DNA of 64,000 nucleotides from an uncultured Myxococcales bacterium (GCA_903857665.1 CAIOFV010000129.1:1-64000), one strand, 5' to 3'; positions 45,876-57,016 are shown, numbered from the stretch's first letter. The notes: generated by a model not told the origin, from the sequence alone. Numbers and translations: made by a program.

Positions 45876-48140
45876 TCAGTCGAGGCCGTAGGGCCGGCAG
45901 TAGTACGTACCGATGCACTTGACGCCGCTGGCCGGGTCGCACTTGGTGATTTCGCAGTACTGGCTGGCATCGCAGTCGGCGTTGGTCAAGCAGGCGTTCA
46001 TGCACTGGTACTCCACCGCGCAGGGCAGCATGCAGGGCGGGGTCGCTGTCGTGCAGGCCGGGCACACCGCGATCGCGCGGCACGCCTGGTTCGACGCGCA
46101 GTCGCTGTCGACCGAGCACTGGGCCGGCGTCGGCACCGTGCAGGTCCCCGGCGCGTCGGCCAGCAGGCACATCGCGCCCGCCGGGCACTTGCGCGCGCCC
46201 TTGCAGGTACCACCGTTCGCGCAGTCGGCGTCGGTCCAGCACAGGCCGTCCTGCAGCATGCAGACGCCGGTGCCGCACGGGGGCATCGTGGAATCGCAGA
46301 AGGCGCTGGGCGGGCAGCAGGCCTGGCCGGCCGAGCCACCGGCCGTGTAGTCGATCTGGCAGGTTTCGTACGATGCGCAGTCCGTGTCGCTGTAGCACTG
46401 GGCCTTGCAGCCCTCGTCCACCTGGCCGTTGCAGTTGTTGTCGATCCCGTCACAGATTTCGATCGCGCCGGGGTGCACCGCCGGGTTCGCATCGTCGCAA
46501 TCGTCGGTCGCGCAGTACCCGTCGCCGTCCTTGTCGATACAGGCAACCGGCCCGCACCAGCCGTTCGCCGCCGGCATGCACATCGGGCAGGTGCAGGTCG
46601 GGTCGCTGGCCGCGCAGTCGCAGGGGAGGCAGCCGCCGGTCCACAGGCAGGCCTCGCCGGCCGGGCAGTCCGCGTCGGTCTGGCACGGGTACGGTTCCGT
46701 CGCGGTGCACTTGCCCGCCTGGGCCGCCGCGAAGCACTCGGCGTTCGGCGGGCAGGTGATGGCGCCCACGCACGTCTGGCCGGAAGCGCAGTCGGCGTCG
46801 GTCCAGCAGTAGCCGGACTTCAGCGCGCATTCACCGGACGGGCAGGACGGGATGTCCGAGGTGCAGCGCGCGTTGTACGGGCAGCAGGACAGGTTGCCCG
46901 CCGAGTCGTAGACGGGGCCCGCGTACGTACAGGTTTCCCACGTCGCGCAGTCGGCGTCGGACAGGCAGGTCACCGGGACGACCTTGGGCTGGCAGGACCC
47001 GGTGCACACGCAGTTGGTGGTCGGATCGGCGCCGCAGTTGACGTCTGTCGGGCAGGCGTCGATGTTGCAGTACTGGCCCACCGCGCACTCGGCGTCGGAG
47101 GTGCAGAACTCGACCGGCTTCAGCACGCACTGGCCCTTCATCTGGCAGGCCACCTTGCACGGCGGGGTCGCGTACACGCAGTCCGGGCACACGGTGGTCT
47201 GCTGGCAGGCGTAACCGGCCTTGCAGTCGGAGTCGGTGGTGCAGTCGGTGGGCACGACGTCGGGAACGCACGTCCCGTAGCACATCTGGCTGATGTGGTT
47301 CGGGTCCATGCCGCAGACGCCGTCGGACACCGAGCAGTGCGTGCCTGCCTTGCAGTCGGAGTCGGTATTGCAGCCCGTGGCGTCCGCCACGCACTTCCCG
47401 GTGCAGAGCGTGCACGTCGGGCAGTCCGCCGGGTACACGCACTCCCCGCCGATGTCACTGACGCAGCGAGCCCCGGCCTTGCAGTCCTCCGGCCCATGGC
47501 AGACGGTCGGGTCCACCGGCTTCACGCACACGCCGTTGGTGCAGACGTAGCCGGCCCCGCAAGTCGCGTCGGCGCTGCATGCCAGGCCGCCCATGCACTC
47601 CTCGAACTTCGCGGTCGCCTGCCAGCCACAGGCCCCGTTGGCGCCGAAGTTGCCGCAGGTGCTGTACTGGAGGCACTGGTACCAGTCGGCCCACAGGCAC
47701 GGCGACGCCAATTCCTGGCCCTCGGGGACGCACAGTTCACCCGAGCAGCCGCCCACCACGCAGGTGTCGGTGACGACCGGGGTCGCGCAGTGGCCCTTCA
47801 ACACGCAAGGCGCCGCACAGGCCGGCGTGGCCGTCGTGCACGCGGGGCACTCGGATACGAACGTGCAGACCTCGCCCTTCGCGCACTGGCTGTCGTCGGT
47901 ACAATCCACTGCGGGGAGGGTACACTGCCACTTGCAGGCGCCCGAATCGCACGACCAGTCGCCCAGGCACATCACGTGCGGCAGGCCGTTGCAGTCCGTC
48001 GCCGCGGCGCACTGCGGGCCGGTCGTGACGGGCGTATCGATCGGGCCGCAGCCCCCCTTGTCGGCGCCCATCAACACCACAGCCATCAGCAGCACGCTGG
48101 CAACCGCGGGAACCCGGGTCCATCGCATGGCAGTCTTCAT
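45876..48140 (-). CDS. large secreted Cys-repeat protein with MopE-like metal-binding block
   Basis: 754 residues. After a signal sequence (Cys31 of GGC could be acylated) come many Cx5C-type repeats related to the neighbour (CTTDSDCKAGYAC, CWTDADCASGQTC and others). Near residues 530-570 is the MopE-like motif: DKDGDGYCATDDCDD, then CDGIDNNCNG, thought to bind Ca2+ or other metals. It is probably an extracellular or surface structural/adhesive protein. GGGAGGAAGG lies before the start. Confidence 0.78.
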   Translation of the reverse strand: MKTAMRWTRVPAVASVLLMAVVLMGADKGGCGPIDTPVTTGPQCAAATDCNGLPHVMCLGDWSCDSGACKWQCTLPAVDCTDDSQCAKGEVCTFVSECPACTTATPACAAPCVLKGHCATPVVTDTCVVGGCSGELCVPEGQELASPCLWADWYQCLQYSTCGNFGANGACGWQATAKFEECMGGLACSADATCGAGYVCTNGVCVKPVDPTVCHGPEDCKAGARCVSDIGGECVYPADCPTCTLCTGKCVADATGCNTDSDCKAGTHCSVSDGVCGMDPNHISQMCYGTCVPDVVPTDCTTDSDCKAGYACQQTTVCPDCVYATPPCKVACQMKGQCVLKPVEFCTSDAECAVGQYCNIDACPTDVNCGADPTTNCVCTGSCQPKVVPVTCLSDADCATWETCTYAGPVYDSAGNLSCCPYNARCTSDIPSCPSGECALKSGYCWTDADCASGQTCVGAITCPPNAECFAAAQAGKCTATEPYPCQTDADCPAGEACLWTGGCLPCDCAASDPTCTCPMCMPAANGWCGPVACIDKDGDGYCATDDCDDANPAVHPGAIEICDGIDNNCNGQVDEGCKAQCYSDTDCASYETCQIDYTAGGSAGQACCPPSAFCDSTMPPCGTGVCMLQDGLCWTDADCANGGTCKGARKCPAGAMCLLADAPGTCTVPTPAQCSVDSDCASNQACRAIAVCPACTTATPPCMLPCAVEYQCMNACLTNADCDASQYCEITKCDPASGVKCIGTYYCRPYGLD

Positions 48141-48165
48141 GTTCCTTCCTCCCCTGAACGCCTAG

Positions 48166-48194
48166 AGTCTACCCTCCGGCGCGCCTCCCTGCAA
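48166..48194 (-). promoter_or_regulatory. sigma70-like promoter candidate of the 754-residue Cys-repeat gene
   Basis: Minus strand: TTGCAG at 48194-48189, 17-nt spacer, TAGACT at 48171-48166. Start near 48,159, leader about 20 nt. The rest of the gap 48,141-48,339 holds a C7 run at 48,280-48,286 and nothing else recognised. Confidence 0.4.
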
Positions 48195-48339
48195 CGCGTC
48201 CGGCGTGTCTCGAAGGAGGAAGGATGCAGGGACCATGCCACACAGACCCTGCTGACTTTTCGGACGGTTACGAGATCCGCCCCCCCGGTTTCCCCACGCT
48301 TCCGTGATCCCGCTGTCAGGGTGATGCGGTCCCGCGACG

Positions 48340-49686
48340 TCACCGCGCCGAGGAGGCATGCCCGGTCCTGCCGCCCTGCCCGCCGGAAAAAACCAGGCCC
48401 AGGCGCACGCCGGCCAGGACCGTGTCGGACGCCCGGTAGCGGGACGACGCTGCGCCGGTCGCCTCGACCTCCAGGTCGCGGGCGTAGGCGCCGAACACGG
48501 CGATGGTGCGCCAGACCTTCACGTCCACCGACACGGCGCCGACCCGACGTGCCGGGCGGGCGAGGTCGGCGGAGGTCGAAAAGCCGCGGGCCGTGACGGT
48601 CCCGGTCAGGCGGGCCCACTCCGGCACGATCACGGTGAGGTCGGATCGGATCGAGCGGAACTCGGGCCGCCGGTCCCAGTCGATCGACGCGCCCAGCGAG
48701 GCGTACGGCCGGAATTCCAGCACCACGCCCGCCATCCCGCCCATCCGGGAGTTCGTCAAAGCATCCCGGGCACGCACCTTGGGCGCGCCGTTGAAGTCCA
48801 GCCGGTCGGCCATGTAGAGGCTGTCGAACCAGGACGCGACGTAGCGGGGCCCCAGCCATCGCCACTCGCCCTGGAGGGCGATGCGGACGTCCTTGTGGGG
48901 GGCGAAGTCCAGCGCGATCCCCGCGTGGGCGCCGTCCGACGAACCCAGCCTGGACCACGCGCCGTAGGGGACCACCTCGACCACGCGGCTGCGGTACACC
49001 GGCCATCGCAGGTCCACGCCGCCCGCCATCACGCTGCCGGTCTTCGAGATCGGCAGGCCATGGCGGTCGGGGGCCCCGGGGATCGGGTCCGTGGGGGCGG
49101 CGGCGTCGGCGACCAGCGACAGGCCGATTTCCAGGCGGGCGAACGCGCTGCCCGCAGGGGCGCCCCGGTCGGCGGCCCAGAAGAAGGGCCGCACGTGCAC
49201 GCGGCCACCCGCGACCTGGGGGTCCAGGATCGAATCCATGAACAGGACGCCGCCGGCCGGCTTGAAGTCCATCGCCAGCACCAGCCCGGTGCGCCAGTGG
49301 TCGGGATCGACCGTCGATGCGTACCGGGACACGAGGTTGCCCACGCCCAGGGACAGCGACGAAATCGACGCCAGGCGCACGTGGACGGGGTCGGCGCGCT
49401 CGCCCCAGGCCAGTTCGCCCAGGATGCGCCCGTAGTCCGTCCGCTCGTCCCAGTCGCGGTGCCGCAGGCCGTGGCGGTCGAAGCGCATCGGGGCCAGCAG
49501 GGCGGCGCGGAACGCGGAGGCGGTTGCCAGGAATCCCGCGTCGAATCCCCAGGTTTCGTCCCGGTGGATCAGGCCGCCCAGACCGGACGCGAACAGTTCG
49601 ATCGACCACGGTGTCGCGGCACGGGTCGTGGCGGGGACGGCGATGGCGAACGCAGCAAGAACCACGACCATTGCACGCCGCGCCAT
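48340..49686 (-). CDS. predicted outer-membrane protein
   Basis: 448 residues. Signal peptide ends TTRAATPW. The mature chain is rich in amphipathic strands with Trp/Arg/Tyr ends (RTGLVLAMDFKPAGGVLFM, RPFFWAADRGAPAG, ASLGASIDWDRRPEF) and closes with VRLGLVFSGG. A barrel of about 16-18 strands is likely; no family recognised. No Shine-Dalgarno site is visible; TAGAAT lies six bases upstream of the ATG, so a leaderless transcript is possible. Confidence 0.6.
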   Translation of the reverse strand: MARRAMVVVLAAFAIAVPATTRAATPWSIELFASGLGGLIHRDETWGFDAGFLATASAFRAALLAPMRFDRHGLRHRDWDERTDYGRILGELAWGERADPVHVRLASISSLSLGVGNLVSRYASTVDPDHWRTGLVLAMDFKPAGGVLFMDSILDPQVAGGRVHVRPFFWAADRGAPAGSAFARLEIGLSLVADAAAPTDPIPGAPDRHGLPISKTGSVMAGGVDLRWPVYRSRVVEVVPYGAWSRLGSSDGAHAGIALDFAPHKDVRIALQGEWRWLGPRYVASWFDSLYMADRLDFNGAPKVRARDALTNSRMGGMAGVVLEFRPYASLGASIDWDRRPEFRSIRSDLTVIVPEWARLTGTVTARGFSTSADLARPARRVGAVSVDVKVWRTIAVFGAYARDLEVEATGAASSRYRASDTVLAGVRLGLVFSGGQGGRTGHASSAR

Positions 49687-49692
49687 TCCGGC

Positions 49693-49698
49693 ATTCTA
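49693..49698 (-). promoter_or_regulatory. TAGAAT -10 element directly before an ATG (leaderless candidate)
   Basis: Minus strand TAGAAT ends six bases before the ATG at 49686, and no purine-rich ribosome site lies between. No convincing -35 at 17-18 nt. Transcription would start about at the initiation codon. Confidence 0.35.
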
Positions 49699-49771
49699 GC
49701 ACCCGGGTTTCGCGGGCCTGAAACGGACGACAGGGCGGGCGGTCGCGGGGTCGGACCGCGGGTCGGCGGCG

Positions 49772-50287
49772 CTACTTGAACTCGCCCCCCTGGCGGGCGA
49801 CGGACAGGCTGCCCAGGGACAGGAGGTCTTCCTTGCCGTTCAGTTCTTCCTTTCGGGTGTAGGCAGGCGCCCGGTGCACGCCCGAGTCCAGGCGGATGGC
49901 GTCGCAGGGACAGGCCTCCTCGCACATGCCGCAGAACACGCACTTGATGAAGTCCACCTCGAAGGTCACCGGGAACTTCTCGTTTTCGTCGTCCCGCTGC
50001 CCGGCCACGATGCTGATGCAGTCCGCGGGGCAGGCCGTCGAGCACATGAAGCACGCGACGCAGCGCACCGAGCCGTCCTCGCGGCGCATCAGCCGGTGCT
50101 TGCCCCGGAAGCGCGGCGGGTACGCCCGCTTCACCTCGGGGTACTGCGACGTGACGATCCCCTTCTGCGTCAGCAGGTTCACGAAGAAATGCCGCCCGCT
50201 GACCTTCATGCCCTTCCACAGCTCGGGCAGCCAGGACTGGACGACCAGGTCGGCCGGGGGCCGTTCCACCACCTTGACCTTGACCAT
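49772..50287 (-). CDS. nuoI: NADH-quinone oxidoreductase subunit I
   Basis: 171 residues. Two [4Fe-4S] ferredoxin motifs, CVACFMCSTACPADC and CVFCGMCEEACPCDA, bind clusters N6a and N6b in the peripheral arm of complex I. Starts with GGAGGG upstream and lies 16 nt after nuoH. It is the last nuo gene here. Confidence 0.95.
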   Translation of the reverse strand: MVKVKVVERPPADLVVQSWLPELWKGMKVSGRHFFVNLLTQKGIVTSQYPEVKRAYPPRFRGKHRLMRREDGSVRCVACFMCSTACPADCISIVAGQRDDENEKFPVTFEVDFIKCVFCGMCEEACPCDAIRLDSGVHRAPAYTRKEELNGKEDLLSLGSLSVARQGGEFK

Positions 50288-50303
50288 TCGGGTCCCTCCC
50301 CCG

Positions 50304-51338
50304 TCACACCACCAGGGCCAGCACCACCGCGGTCGCCAGGATGTTCGCCAGGCTCAGCGGCAGCAGCACCTTCCAGCCCAGCGACATCACCTGGTCGTAC
50401 CGGAAGCGCGGCACCGTCCACCGGATCAGCATCTGGAACCAGCACAGGAACAGCACCTTGAACGCGAAGAAGGCCACCTGGGCCACCGTGATCCAGCCAC
50501 CGGCGGTGCCGGTCGGGTCCAGCCACGGGATCTGCCAGCCGCCGAAGAACAGCGTCGCCGCGATGCAGGCGATCACGATGACCTCGAGGAACTCGGACAG
50601 CATGAAGGTCGCGAAGCCCATCGCCGAGTACTCGACGAAGTAGCCGATGATTTCCGATTCGCCCTCGGGAAGGTCGAACGGCGCCCGCTTGTTTTCCGCC
50701 ATCGCCGCCACCAGGAACAGCACGAAGCCCAGCGGCTGCACGACGATGCCCCACATCGGGAGCCAGCCCCACAGCAGGTGGCCTTGCGCCCCGACGATGG
50801 CCGTCAGGCTGACCGAGCCGAACACCGCGAAGATGCCCACGACGTTGAGGCCCATCGAGACCTCGTACGACACCATCTGGGCCGCGCCGCGCAGGGCGCC
50901 GAGCATCGCGAAGTTGCTGGCCGACGCCCACCCGCCGAGCGTCACGCCGTAGATGCCGAAGCCCATGATGGCGAACACGAACAGCATGCCCGAGTCGAGG
51001 TTCGAAATGACCAGGTCGCCCGGCCCGAAGGGAACGACCGCGAACGCACACAGCGTGGGCACCAGCGCGAAGGCCGGGGCCAGGAAGAACAGCGTCTTGC
51101 TGGCGCCGGCCGGGACGAACTCTTCCTTGGTGAAGGACTTGATCATGTCGGCGATGGGATGGAACAGGCCGAAGGCTCGGAACCCAAGGATTTCCGCGCG
51201 GTTGGGGCCGATCCGGTCCTGGATGATGGACGACATCTTGCGTTCCACCCAGGTCAGGATCGCGGCCAGGATGACGCAGAAGACCAGGATGAATCCCAGG
51301 ATCTTCGCAAGCGTCAGGAGGACGAACGTCAGGGTCAT
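50304..51338 (-). CDS. nuoH: NADH-quinone oxidoreductase subunit H
   Basis: 344 residues, about eight membrane helices. WVERKMSSIIQDRIGPNR and FGLFHPIADMIKSFTKEE line the quinone-binding entry; APFDLPEGESEIIGYFVEYS is the conserved central loop. It couples electron transfer in the peripheral arm to proton pumping. Its ATG overlaps the nuoG stop by 4 nt. Confidence 0.96.
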   Translation of the reverse strand: MTLTFVLLTLAKILGFILVFCVILAAILTWVERKMSSIIQDRIGPNRAEILGFRAFGLFHPIADMIKSFTKEEFVPAGASKTLFFLAPAFALVPTLCAFAVVPFGPGDLVISNLDSGMLFVFAIMGFGIYGVTLGGWASASNFAMLGALRGAAQMVSYEVSMGLNVVGIFAVFGSVSLTAIVGAQGHLLWGWLPMWGIVVQPLGFVLFLVAAMAENKRAPFDLPEGESEIIGYFVEYSAMGFATFMLSEFLEVIVIACIAATLFFGGWQIPWLDPTGTAGGWITVAQVAFFAFKVLFLCWFQMLIRWTVPRFRYDQVMSLGWKVLLPLSLANILATAVVLALVV

Positions 51339-52801
51339 GGATTCCCCCCGATAGCACGATCCCGGGCCGCCAGCGGCGTCCCCAGCCGATCGGCCAGGTC
51401 CGACGCCCACACCTCGAAGCCCTTCGCGTCGCCCACCGGTTCGACGGCCCGCCGAACACGCTGGGTGACACCGGACTCGTTGACCCAGGTCCCGTCGGCC
51501 TCGTAGGGCGAGGTCGTCGGGAACACGAACCGCGCCGCCGCCGTCAGCGGGCCCTCCAGCGCGGCCAGCACGATCGACAACGGGACCGCCGCCAGCGCGC
51601 CGGCCAGCGCCTCGGCCTTCGCCTGCTCCGCGCCGCACACGATCAGCGCGCCCAGCGACGGCGCCTGGGAAAGGACCGCGTCCAACGCCACCGGGGTGAC
51701 GCCCAGGTCCGCCAGCACCTTCGCCACGCCGTTGCGATTGGGGTTCTTGTCGGCCCGGACCAGGATGTCATCCTGGATCCCCGGCGCCGCACCACCCACC
51801 GCGAACGTCGCACCCGGCGCCGCCGACCGCACCGCGGCCACGACCGCCCCGACGTCCTCGCAGGTCATCCAGGGAGTCAGCACCACCACGACGCCGCGGG
51901 CATCCGCGCCCGGCAGCGCCTCGGCCACGTCGCGCACGCCCTTCGCGTAGTCCGCCGCCGCGCCGCCGATCCGCACCGCAGACACCCGCCCCGTTTCGAA
52001 CCGATGGTAGGCCAGCCGGCCCGCGTCGCAGGCCCAGTACTGGTTCACGTCCGGGTTGTGCCGCGGCACCAGGCGCTGCACCGCGTTCCGGTACACGTCC
52101 GCGCGGATTCCGCAGCCGCGGCTGCACTCGCCGCACACCGTCTGGATGCCGTGCGTCAGCCAGGCGCGGCACTTGAACCGGAAGTCCCGCGTGGTCAGCG
52201 CGCCCACGGGACAGACGTCCGCGGTGCACATCGAGTACGGGTGGTCCAACTGCGTCCCGGGGAACACGTCGATGTACGCCCGCTCGCCGCGCTGCACCTG
52301 GACCAACTGCGGCGCCTTCGCAACCTCCTCGCACACCCGGATGCAGCGCGTGCAATTGATGCACCGCTCGGCGTCGTAGATGATCTGCGGCCCCAGCACG
52401 CGGGCCTTGTCCTTGTGGTGCTTGTGGAAGGGATGGCGTGACGGCTGGTGGTCGTGGGCGAAGTACAGGTCCTGCAGATCGCATTCGCCTGCCTGGTCGC
52501 AGATCGGGCAGTCGACCGGGTGGTTCAGCAGGATGTATTCCAGCACGGCCCGGCGCGCCTCCAGCACGCGCGGCGAGTTGGTGACGACCACGTGCCCGTC
52601 CTGGCAGGGGTCCCAGCAGGACGCCACGGGCTTGGGGCTGCGGTTCGTGTCCACCAGGCACATGCGGCAGTTGCCGGCCACGGGCAGCCCGGGGTGGTAG
52701 CAGAAGCGCGGGATGTCGATGCCCAGGCGGTCCGCGGCCTCGATGATCCGCGTCCCCGGCTCCACCGTGATCTCGCGTCCGTCGATCGTCAGCGTCGGCA
52801 T
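51335..52801 (-). CDS. nuoG: short NADH-quinone oxidoreductase subunit G
   Basis: 488 residues, much shorter than E. coli NuoG (~900). The [2Fe-2S] N1b (FCYHPGLPVAGNCRMC), the His-ligated and Cys-ligated [4Fe-4S] sites N5/N4 (CPICDQAGECDLQ, CINCTRCIRVCEE, MCTADVCPVGAL) and the start of the Mo-bisPGD-like domain (CGECSRGCGIRAD) are all present. The large C-terminal domain is mostly missing, ending in a reduced remnant. GAGG precedes the ATG at 52801. Confidence 0.92.
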   Translation of the reverse strand: MPTLTIDGREITVEPGTRIIEAADRLGIDIPRFCYHPGLPVAGNCRMCLVDTNRSPKPVASCWDPCQDGHVVVTNSPRVLEARRAVLEYILLNHPVDCPICDQAGECDLQDLYFAHDHQPSRHPFHKHHKDKARVLGPQIIYDAERCINCTRCIRVCEEVAKAPQLVQVQRGERAYIDVFPGTQLDHPYSMCTADVCPVGALTTRDFRFKCRAWLTHGIQTVCGECSRGCGIRADVYRNAVQRLVPRHNPDVNQYWACDAGRLAYHRFETGRVSAVRIGGAAADYAKGVRDVAEALPGADARGVVVVLTPWMTCEDVGAVVAAVRSAAPGATFAVGGAAPGIQDDILVRADKNPNRNGVAKVLADLGVTPVALDAVLSQAPSLGALIVCGAEQAKAEALAGALAAVPLSIVLAALEGPLTAAARFVFPTTSPYEADGTWVNESGVTQRVRRAVEPVGDAKGFEVWASDLADRLGTPLAARDRAIGGNP

Positions 52802-52812
52802 TCGAACCTCGT

Positions 52813-54020
<1,208 letters not shown>

Positions 54021-54024
<4 letters not shown>

Positions 54025-54623
54025 GGGGCCCTCCCGGTGTCGTCACGCCCGGGGATCGGGTCGGCTTCGATGCCAGGCATGTCCAGAAGGGGCTGGTGGC
54101 CGCGGCGCGGGTAGTCCTTGCGCAGCGGGTGCCCGACGAATTCCGGATAGTTGAGGATCCGGCGAAGGTTCGGGTGGCCCTCGAAACGGATCCCGAACAT
54201 GTCGAAGACCTCGCGCTCGAACCAGTCCAGGCCCTTGAACACGCCGGTCGCCGACGGCACCACGCAGTCGTCTTCGCGGACGCGGACCTTCAGCCGCACC
54301 AGGGCGCCGTCGGCCATCCGGCGCAGGTGGTACACGACCTCGAACCGGTGGTCCTCCACCTTGCCCAGCGCCGGCACCGTCTGCGTGTGGTACATCGGGT
54401 GCAGCGGCGGCGTGCGGGATTCGGGCTTGCCGGGCGCCATCGCGATCAGGTCCACCGCCGTCACGTCCAGCGGCAGCGTGAAGCCCAGGCCGTCCCTCAG
54501 GAAGGCCAGCACCGGGACGATGCCTTCCCGGCGCAGCACGACGGTGTCGTCGCCCTGGGCGGACGCGGCGTCGATGACGTGCTCCGGGAAGCGTTCCCGG
54601 ACGCGGACGAGCGTGTCACCCAT
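54021..54623 (-). CDS. nuoC: NADH-quinone oxidoreductase subunit C (30-kDa type)
   Basis: 200 residues. The signature [19 protein letters not shown] (Complex1_30kDa) and following PLRKDYP are present. It assembles with NuoD in the peripheral arm. Its ATG at 54623 lies inside the 3' end of nuoA (8-nt overlap), so there is no room for nuoB between them. Confidence 0.95.
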
Positions 54624-55032
54624 GGTCCCTCCTCGGGGCGGGGGCGTCGAAGGCCCAGTCCAGGGCGCCCTTGCCCCAGACGTACCAGAGGCCGACCGCC
54701 AGGATGCCCAGGAACACGAAGATTTCGGCCAGCGCGATCGCCCCGAAGGTCGGCGACGCCAGGAGTTCCCGGTAGTTGACGGCCCACGGGAACAGGAACA
54801 CCGTTTCGATGTCGAACACGACGAAGAAGATCGCAACCGCGTAGAAGCGCACGTTCAGGCGCTTGCGGGGCGAATCCACCGGGTCCGAGCCGCACTCGAA
54901 GGGGCCGTCCTTCGCGACGCTGTGACGCTTGGGGCCCAGCAGCCGGTTCAGCACCAGGATCGCCATCGCGATGCCCACCGCGAACACGATCGTCATCCCC
55001 AGGGCGATGTAGGGCAGGGTCTGCGACTCCAC
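54616..55032 (-). CDS. nuoA: NADH-quinone oxidoreductase subunit A
   Basis: 138 residues, three membrane helices. [20 protein letters not shown] and [14 protein letters not shown] are the invariant NuoA segments. First gene of the operon. A promoter-like pair lies about 90 bases upstream at 55,127-55,155. Confidence 0.95.
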   Translation of the reverse strand: MESQTLPYIALGMTIVFAVGIAMAILVLNRLLGPKRHSVAKDGPFECGSDPVDSPRKRLNVRFYAVAIFFVVFDIETVFLFPWAVNYRELLASPTFGAIALAEIFVFLGILAVGLWYVWGKGALDWAFDAPAPRRDHG

Positions 55033-55126
55033 GGAGACCTCCGATGGGACCGGTGCGTCGGCCTACCCGATACGGCCCGAAGGCCTCCGTCGCGGTGTCA
55101 CGGCGTCCAGGTTCCGACGTTGCAGG

Positions 55127-55155
55127 AAAATAGCAGAGGAACCCTCCGGGATCAA
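55127..55155 (-). promoter_or_regulatory. sigma70-like promoter of the nuo operon
   Basis: Minus strand: TTGATC at 55155-55150, 17-nt spacer, TATTTT at 55132-55127. Start near 55,120, leader about 88 nt to nuoA. Four of six matches in both boxes. Confidence 0.5.
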
Positions 55156-55169
55156 TCGGGGGACGAACT

Positions 55170-55580
55170 TCAGAGCGTGTCGCCGTTGAGGGCCTTCTTC
55201 GCGGCTTCCTTGATCTTGGCGTCCGGCTCCTCCAGCACCAGCCGGGCCAGCACCGCTCGGGGGATGGGGCGATCCCGCAGCTTGCGCGCGGCGGCGACGG
55301 CCAGCATGCGATACTCCTTGCCGGGGTGGGCCGCCAGCGCCGCGACGATCCGATCCCGATCCCATTCGGGCAGTCCCAGCAGCCGCTTTTCGGCGCCGGC
55401 CCGATCAGGGGGGGTGGCCTGGAGGAAGGCCGTGACGGCTTCCAGCAACGGCCCGGAGTAGGGCGCTTCCTCCACGACCAGGTCGTCGAGCACCGATTCG
55501 TGCCACCAGTACACGCCGTAGCCCGTCGCGGCGCACGCCGCGAAGAACGCCAGCAGCAGGATCCTTCCACGCAGGGTCAC
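55170..55580 (-). CDS. small HEAT-like protein with N-terminal anchor
   Basis: 136 residues. An N-terminal hydrophobic segment (RILLLAFFAACAATGYGVYWW) anchors or exports it. The rest is helical (LLEAVTAFLQATPPDR, RMLAVAAARKLRDRPI, AVLARLVLEEPDAKIK), in the style of HEAT-like repeats. Function unknown. It precedes nuoA on the same strand but has its own gap of 137 bases, so co-transcription is uncertain. Confidence 0.55.
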   Translation of the reverse strand: MTLRGRILLLAFFAACAATGYGVYWWHESVLDDLVVEEAPYSGPLLEAVTAFLQATPPDRAGAEKRLLGLPEWDRDRIVAALAAHPGKEYRMLAVAAARKLRDRPIPRAVLARLVLEEPDAKIKEAAKKALNGDTL

Positions 55581-55714
55581 GATGCCTCCCCGGGTTGATC
55601 CAACGCTTCATCCAAAGTCCGCCCGGGCTGGCCGGCCCGGCGCGACATGATCCTAGCACACCCCTTCCCCCCACCGCCTTGTCCCCGCCCGGGAATTGGT
55701 GTACCTCCCCATCG

Positions 55715-57016
55715 ATGGCCGATGACACCCGCTATCGCCTGCGCCGACTGGACGACCGGGAACTGGGCTTGCCCGAGGGCCCCCTGGACGACCCCGCCCC
55801 GATCGACCGCCTGCGGGACGCCCTCATCCTGGCGCGCCTGCTGCGCCGATCCCTGCTCCCGGCGGTGCTGACCGGCACGATGCTGGTCGCATGGCTGGCC
55901 CTCGAACTGCTGGGGCCCCGCTCGGTATCGGGCGAGTTGCATCCTGCGGCCCTCCTGCTGGCCGGCGCGAAGGAAAACGCGCTGCTGGCGGACGAACCGT
56001 GGCGCCTCTTCGCAGCGATCCTGCTGCATGCCGGCGCCGCCCACTTCCTGGTCAACGCGGCCGGCACGTGGTTCCTGTCGCAGATGGCCGACAACGTCCT
56101 CGGATGGGCCCGCACCGTCATCCTGTTCATCGTCGGCGGCGCGGTGTCGTTCCTGGGCAGCGCACTGGCATCCGGCGCCCCGTCGGTGGGCGCCTCGGGC
56201 TCGGTATACGCGCTGCTGGGCGGCCTGATCACCGCGGCCCTCCTGAATCGCCGCCGGCTGCCGAAGGCGCCGTGGCCCTGGCTGGCCGGCTTCGGCCTGC
56301 TATGGGTCGTGCTGTCGGTGGTGTTCGCGCTGACGACGCACACGACGGACAACGCGGCCCACGCCGGAGGCTTCGTCGCGGGCGCGGTGCTGACCCTCGC
56401 GATGGGACGGCGCCTGCCCCTGTTCGAACTCGAGCCCGCTCCGACGCCCTTGCCGCTGCTGACGGTCGCGGCGGCCTGTATCGTCGCGCTGGCAGCCTCG
56501 TTCGCGCTGTCGGTCCGCGGCATGACGCTGGCGGCCGACCTCCCGGGCCCGGACCTGCGGGAGGTCACGTTTCCCGGCCTGCGCCTCCCCCTGCCCTCCC
56601 GCTGGGCCTACGGGCGCCTGCAGGACCACCGATGCCAGGTCGAGCCGGGCACTCCGATCGCGAAACTGACCTCCGACAGCCCCCTGTGCGCCCTGGATCC
56701 CTACGGCTCGGTCCTCGTGCTGGGCCGCGCCGCCGACGTTGTCCCGGGGGTCATCCTGGATCCGTCGATGATGGCCGAAAACGGCCTGCGCAGCTTCCTG
56801 GGCAGCTCGGAAGGCGACGTGACGCGGCGATGGCTGGTGCTGGACCGCCAGTGGACGCTGGCGTTCAACTGCTATGCCATCCTGGCGGACAAGTACGACG
56901 ACATGCTGTCGCGGATCCTCGGCGGGATGAGGCTGTCGTCGGCCACGGCAGGCGGGCGTCCGCGATTGAGCGTGCCCGAGGCGGACCCTACGGCCGCCCC
57001 ACCCCCAGGTACGTGA
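55715..57016 (+). CDS. rhomboid-family intramembrane serine protease
   Basis: 433 residues. The catalytic pair is Ser161 (GASGSVYALLG) and His216 (AAHAGGF) in a six-helix rhomboid core (~80-255). The HAGAAHFLVNAAGTWFL segment fits helix 2 with the conserved His/Asn. After the core there is a further helix and a ~140-residue soluble C-terminal domain of unknown family. It cleaves membrane protein substrates. Its 3' end overlaps the convergent ugd gene by 29 nt. Confidence 0.85.
   Translation: MADDTRYRLRRLDDRELGLPEGPLDDPAPIDRLRDALILARLLRRSLLPAVLTGTMLVAWLALELLGPRSVSGELHPAALLLAGAKENALLADEPWRLFAAILLHAGAAHFLVNAAGTWFLSQMADNVLGWARTVILFIVGGAVSFLGSALASGAPSVGASGSVYALLGGLITAALLNRRRLPKAPWPWLAGFGLLWVVLSVVFALTTHTTDNAAHAGGFVAGAVLTLAMGRRLPLFELEPAPTPLPLLTVAAACIVALAASFALSVRGMTLAADLPGPDLREVTFPGLRLPLPSRWAYGRLQDHRCQVEPGTPIAKLTSDSPLCALDPYGSVLVLGRAADVVPGVILDPSMMAENGLRSFLGSSEGDVTRRWLVLDRQWTLAFNCYAILADKYDDMLSRILGGMRLSSATAGGRPRLSVPEADPTAAPPPGT

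Noticed and set aside
45021..48140. CRISPR or DNA tandem repeat array
   Set aside because: The periodicity is at the protein level (Cys spacing); the DNA repeats are diverged and unequal in length.
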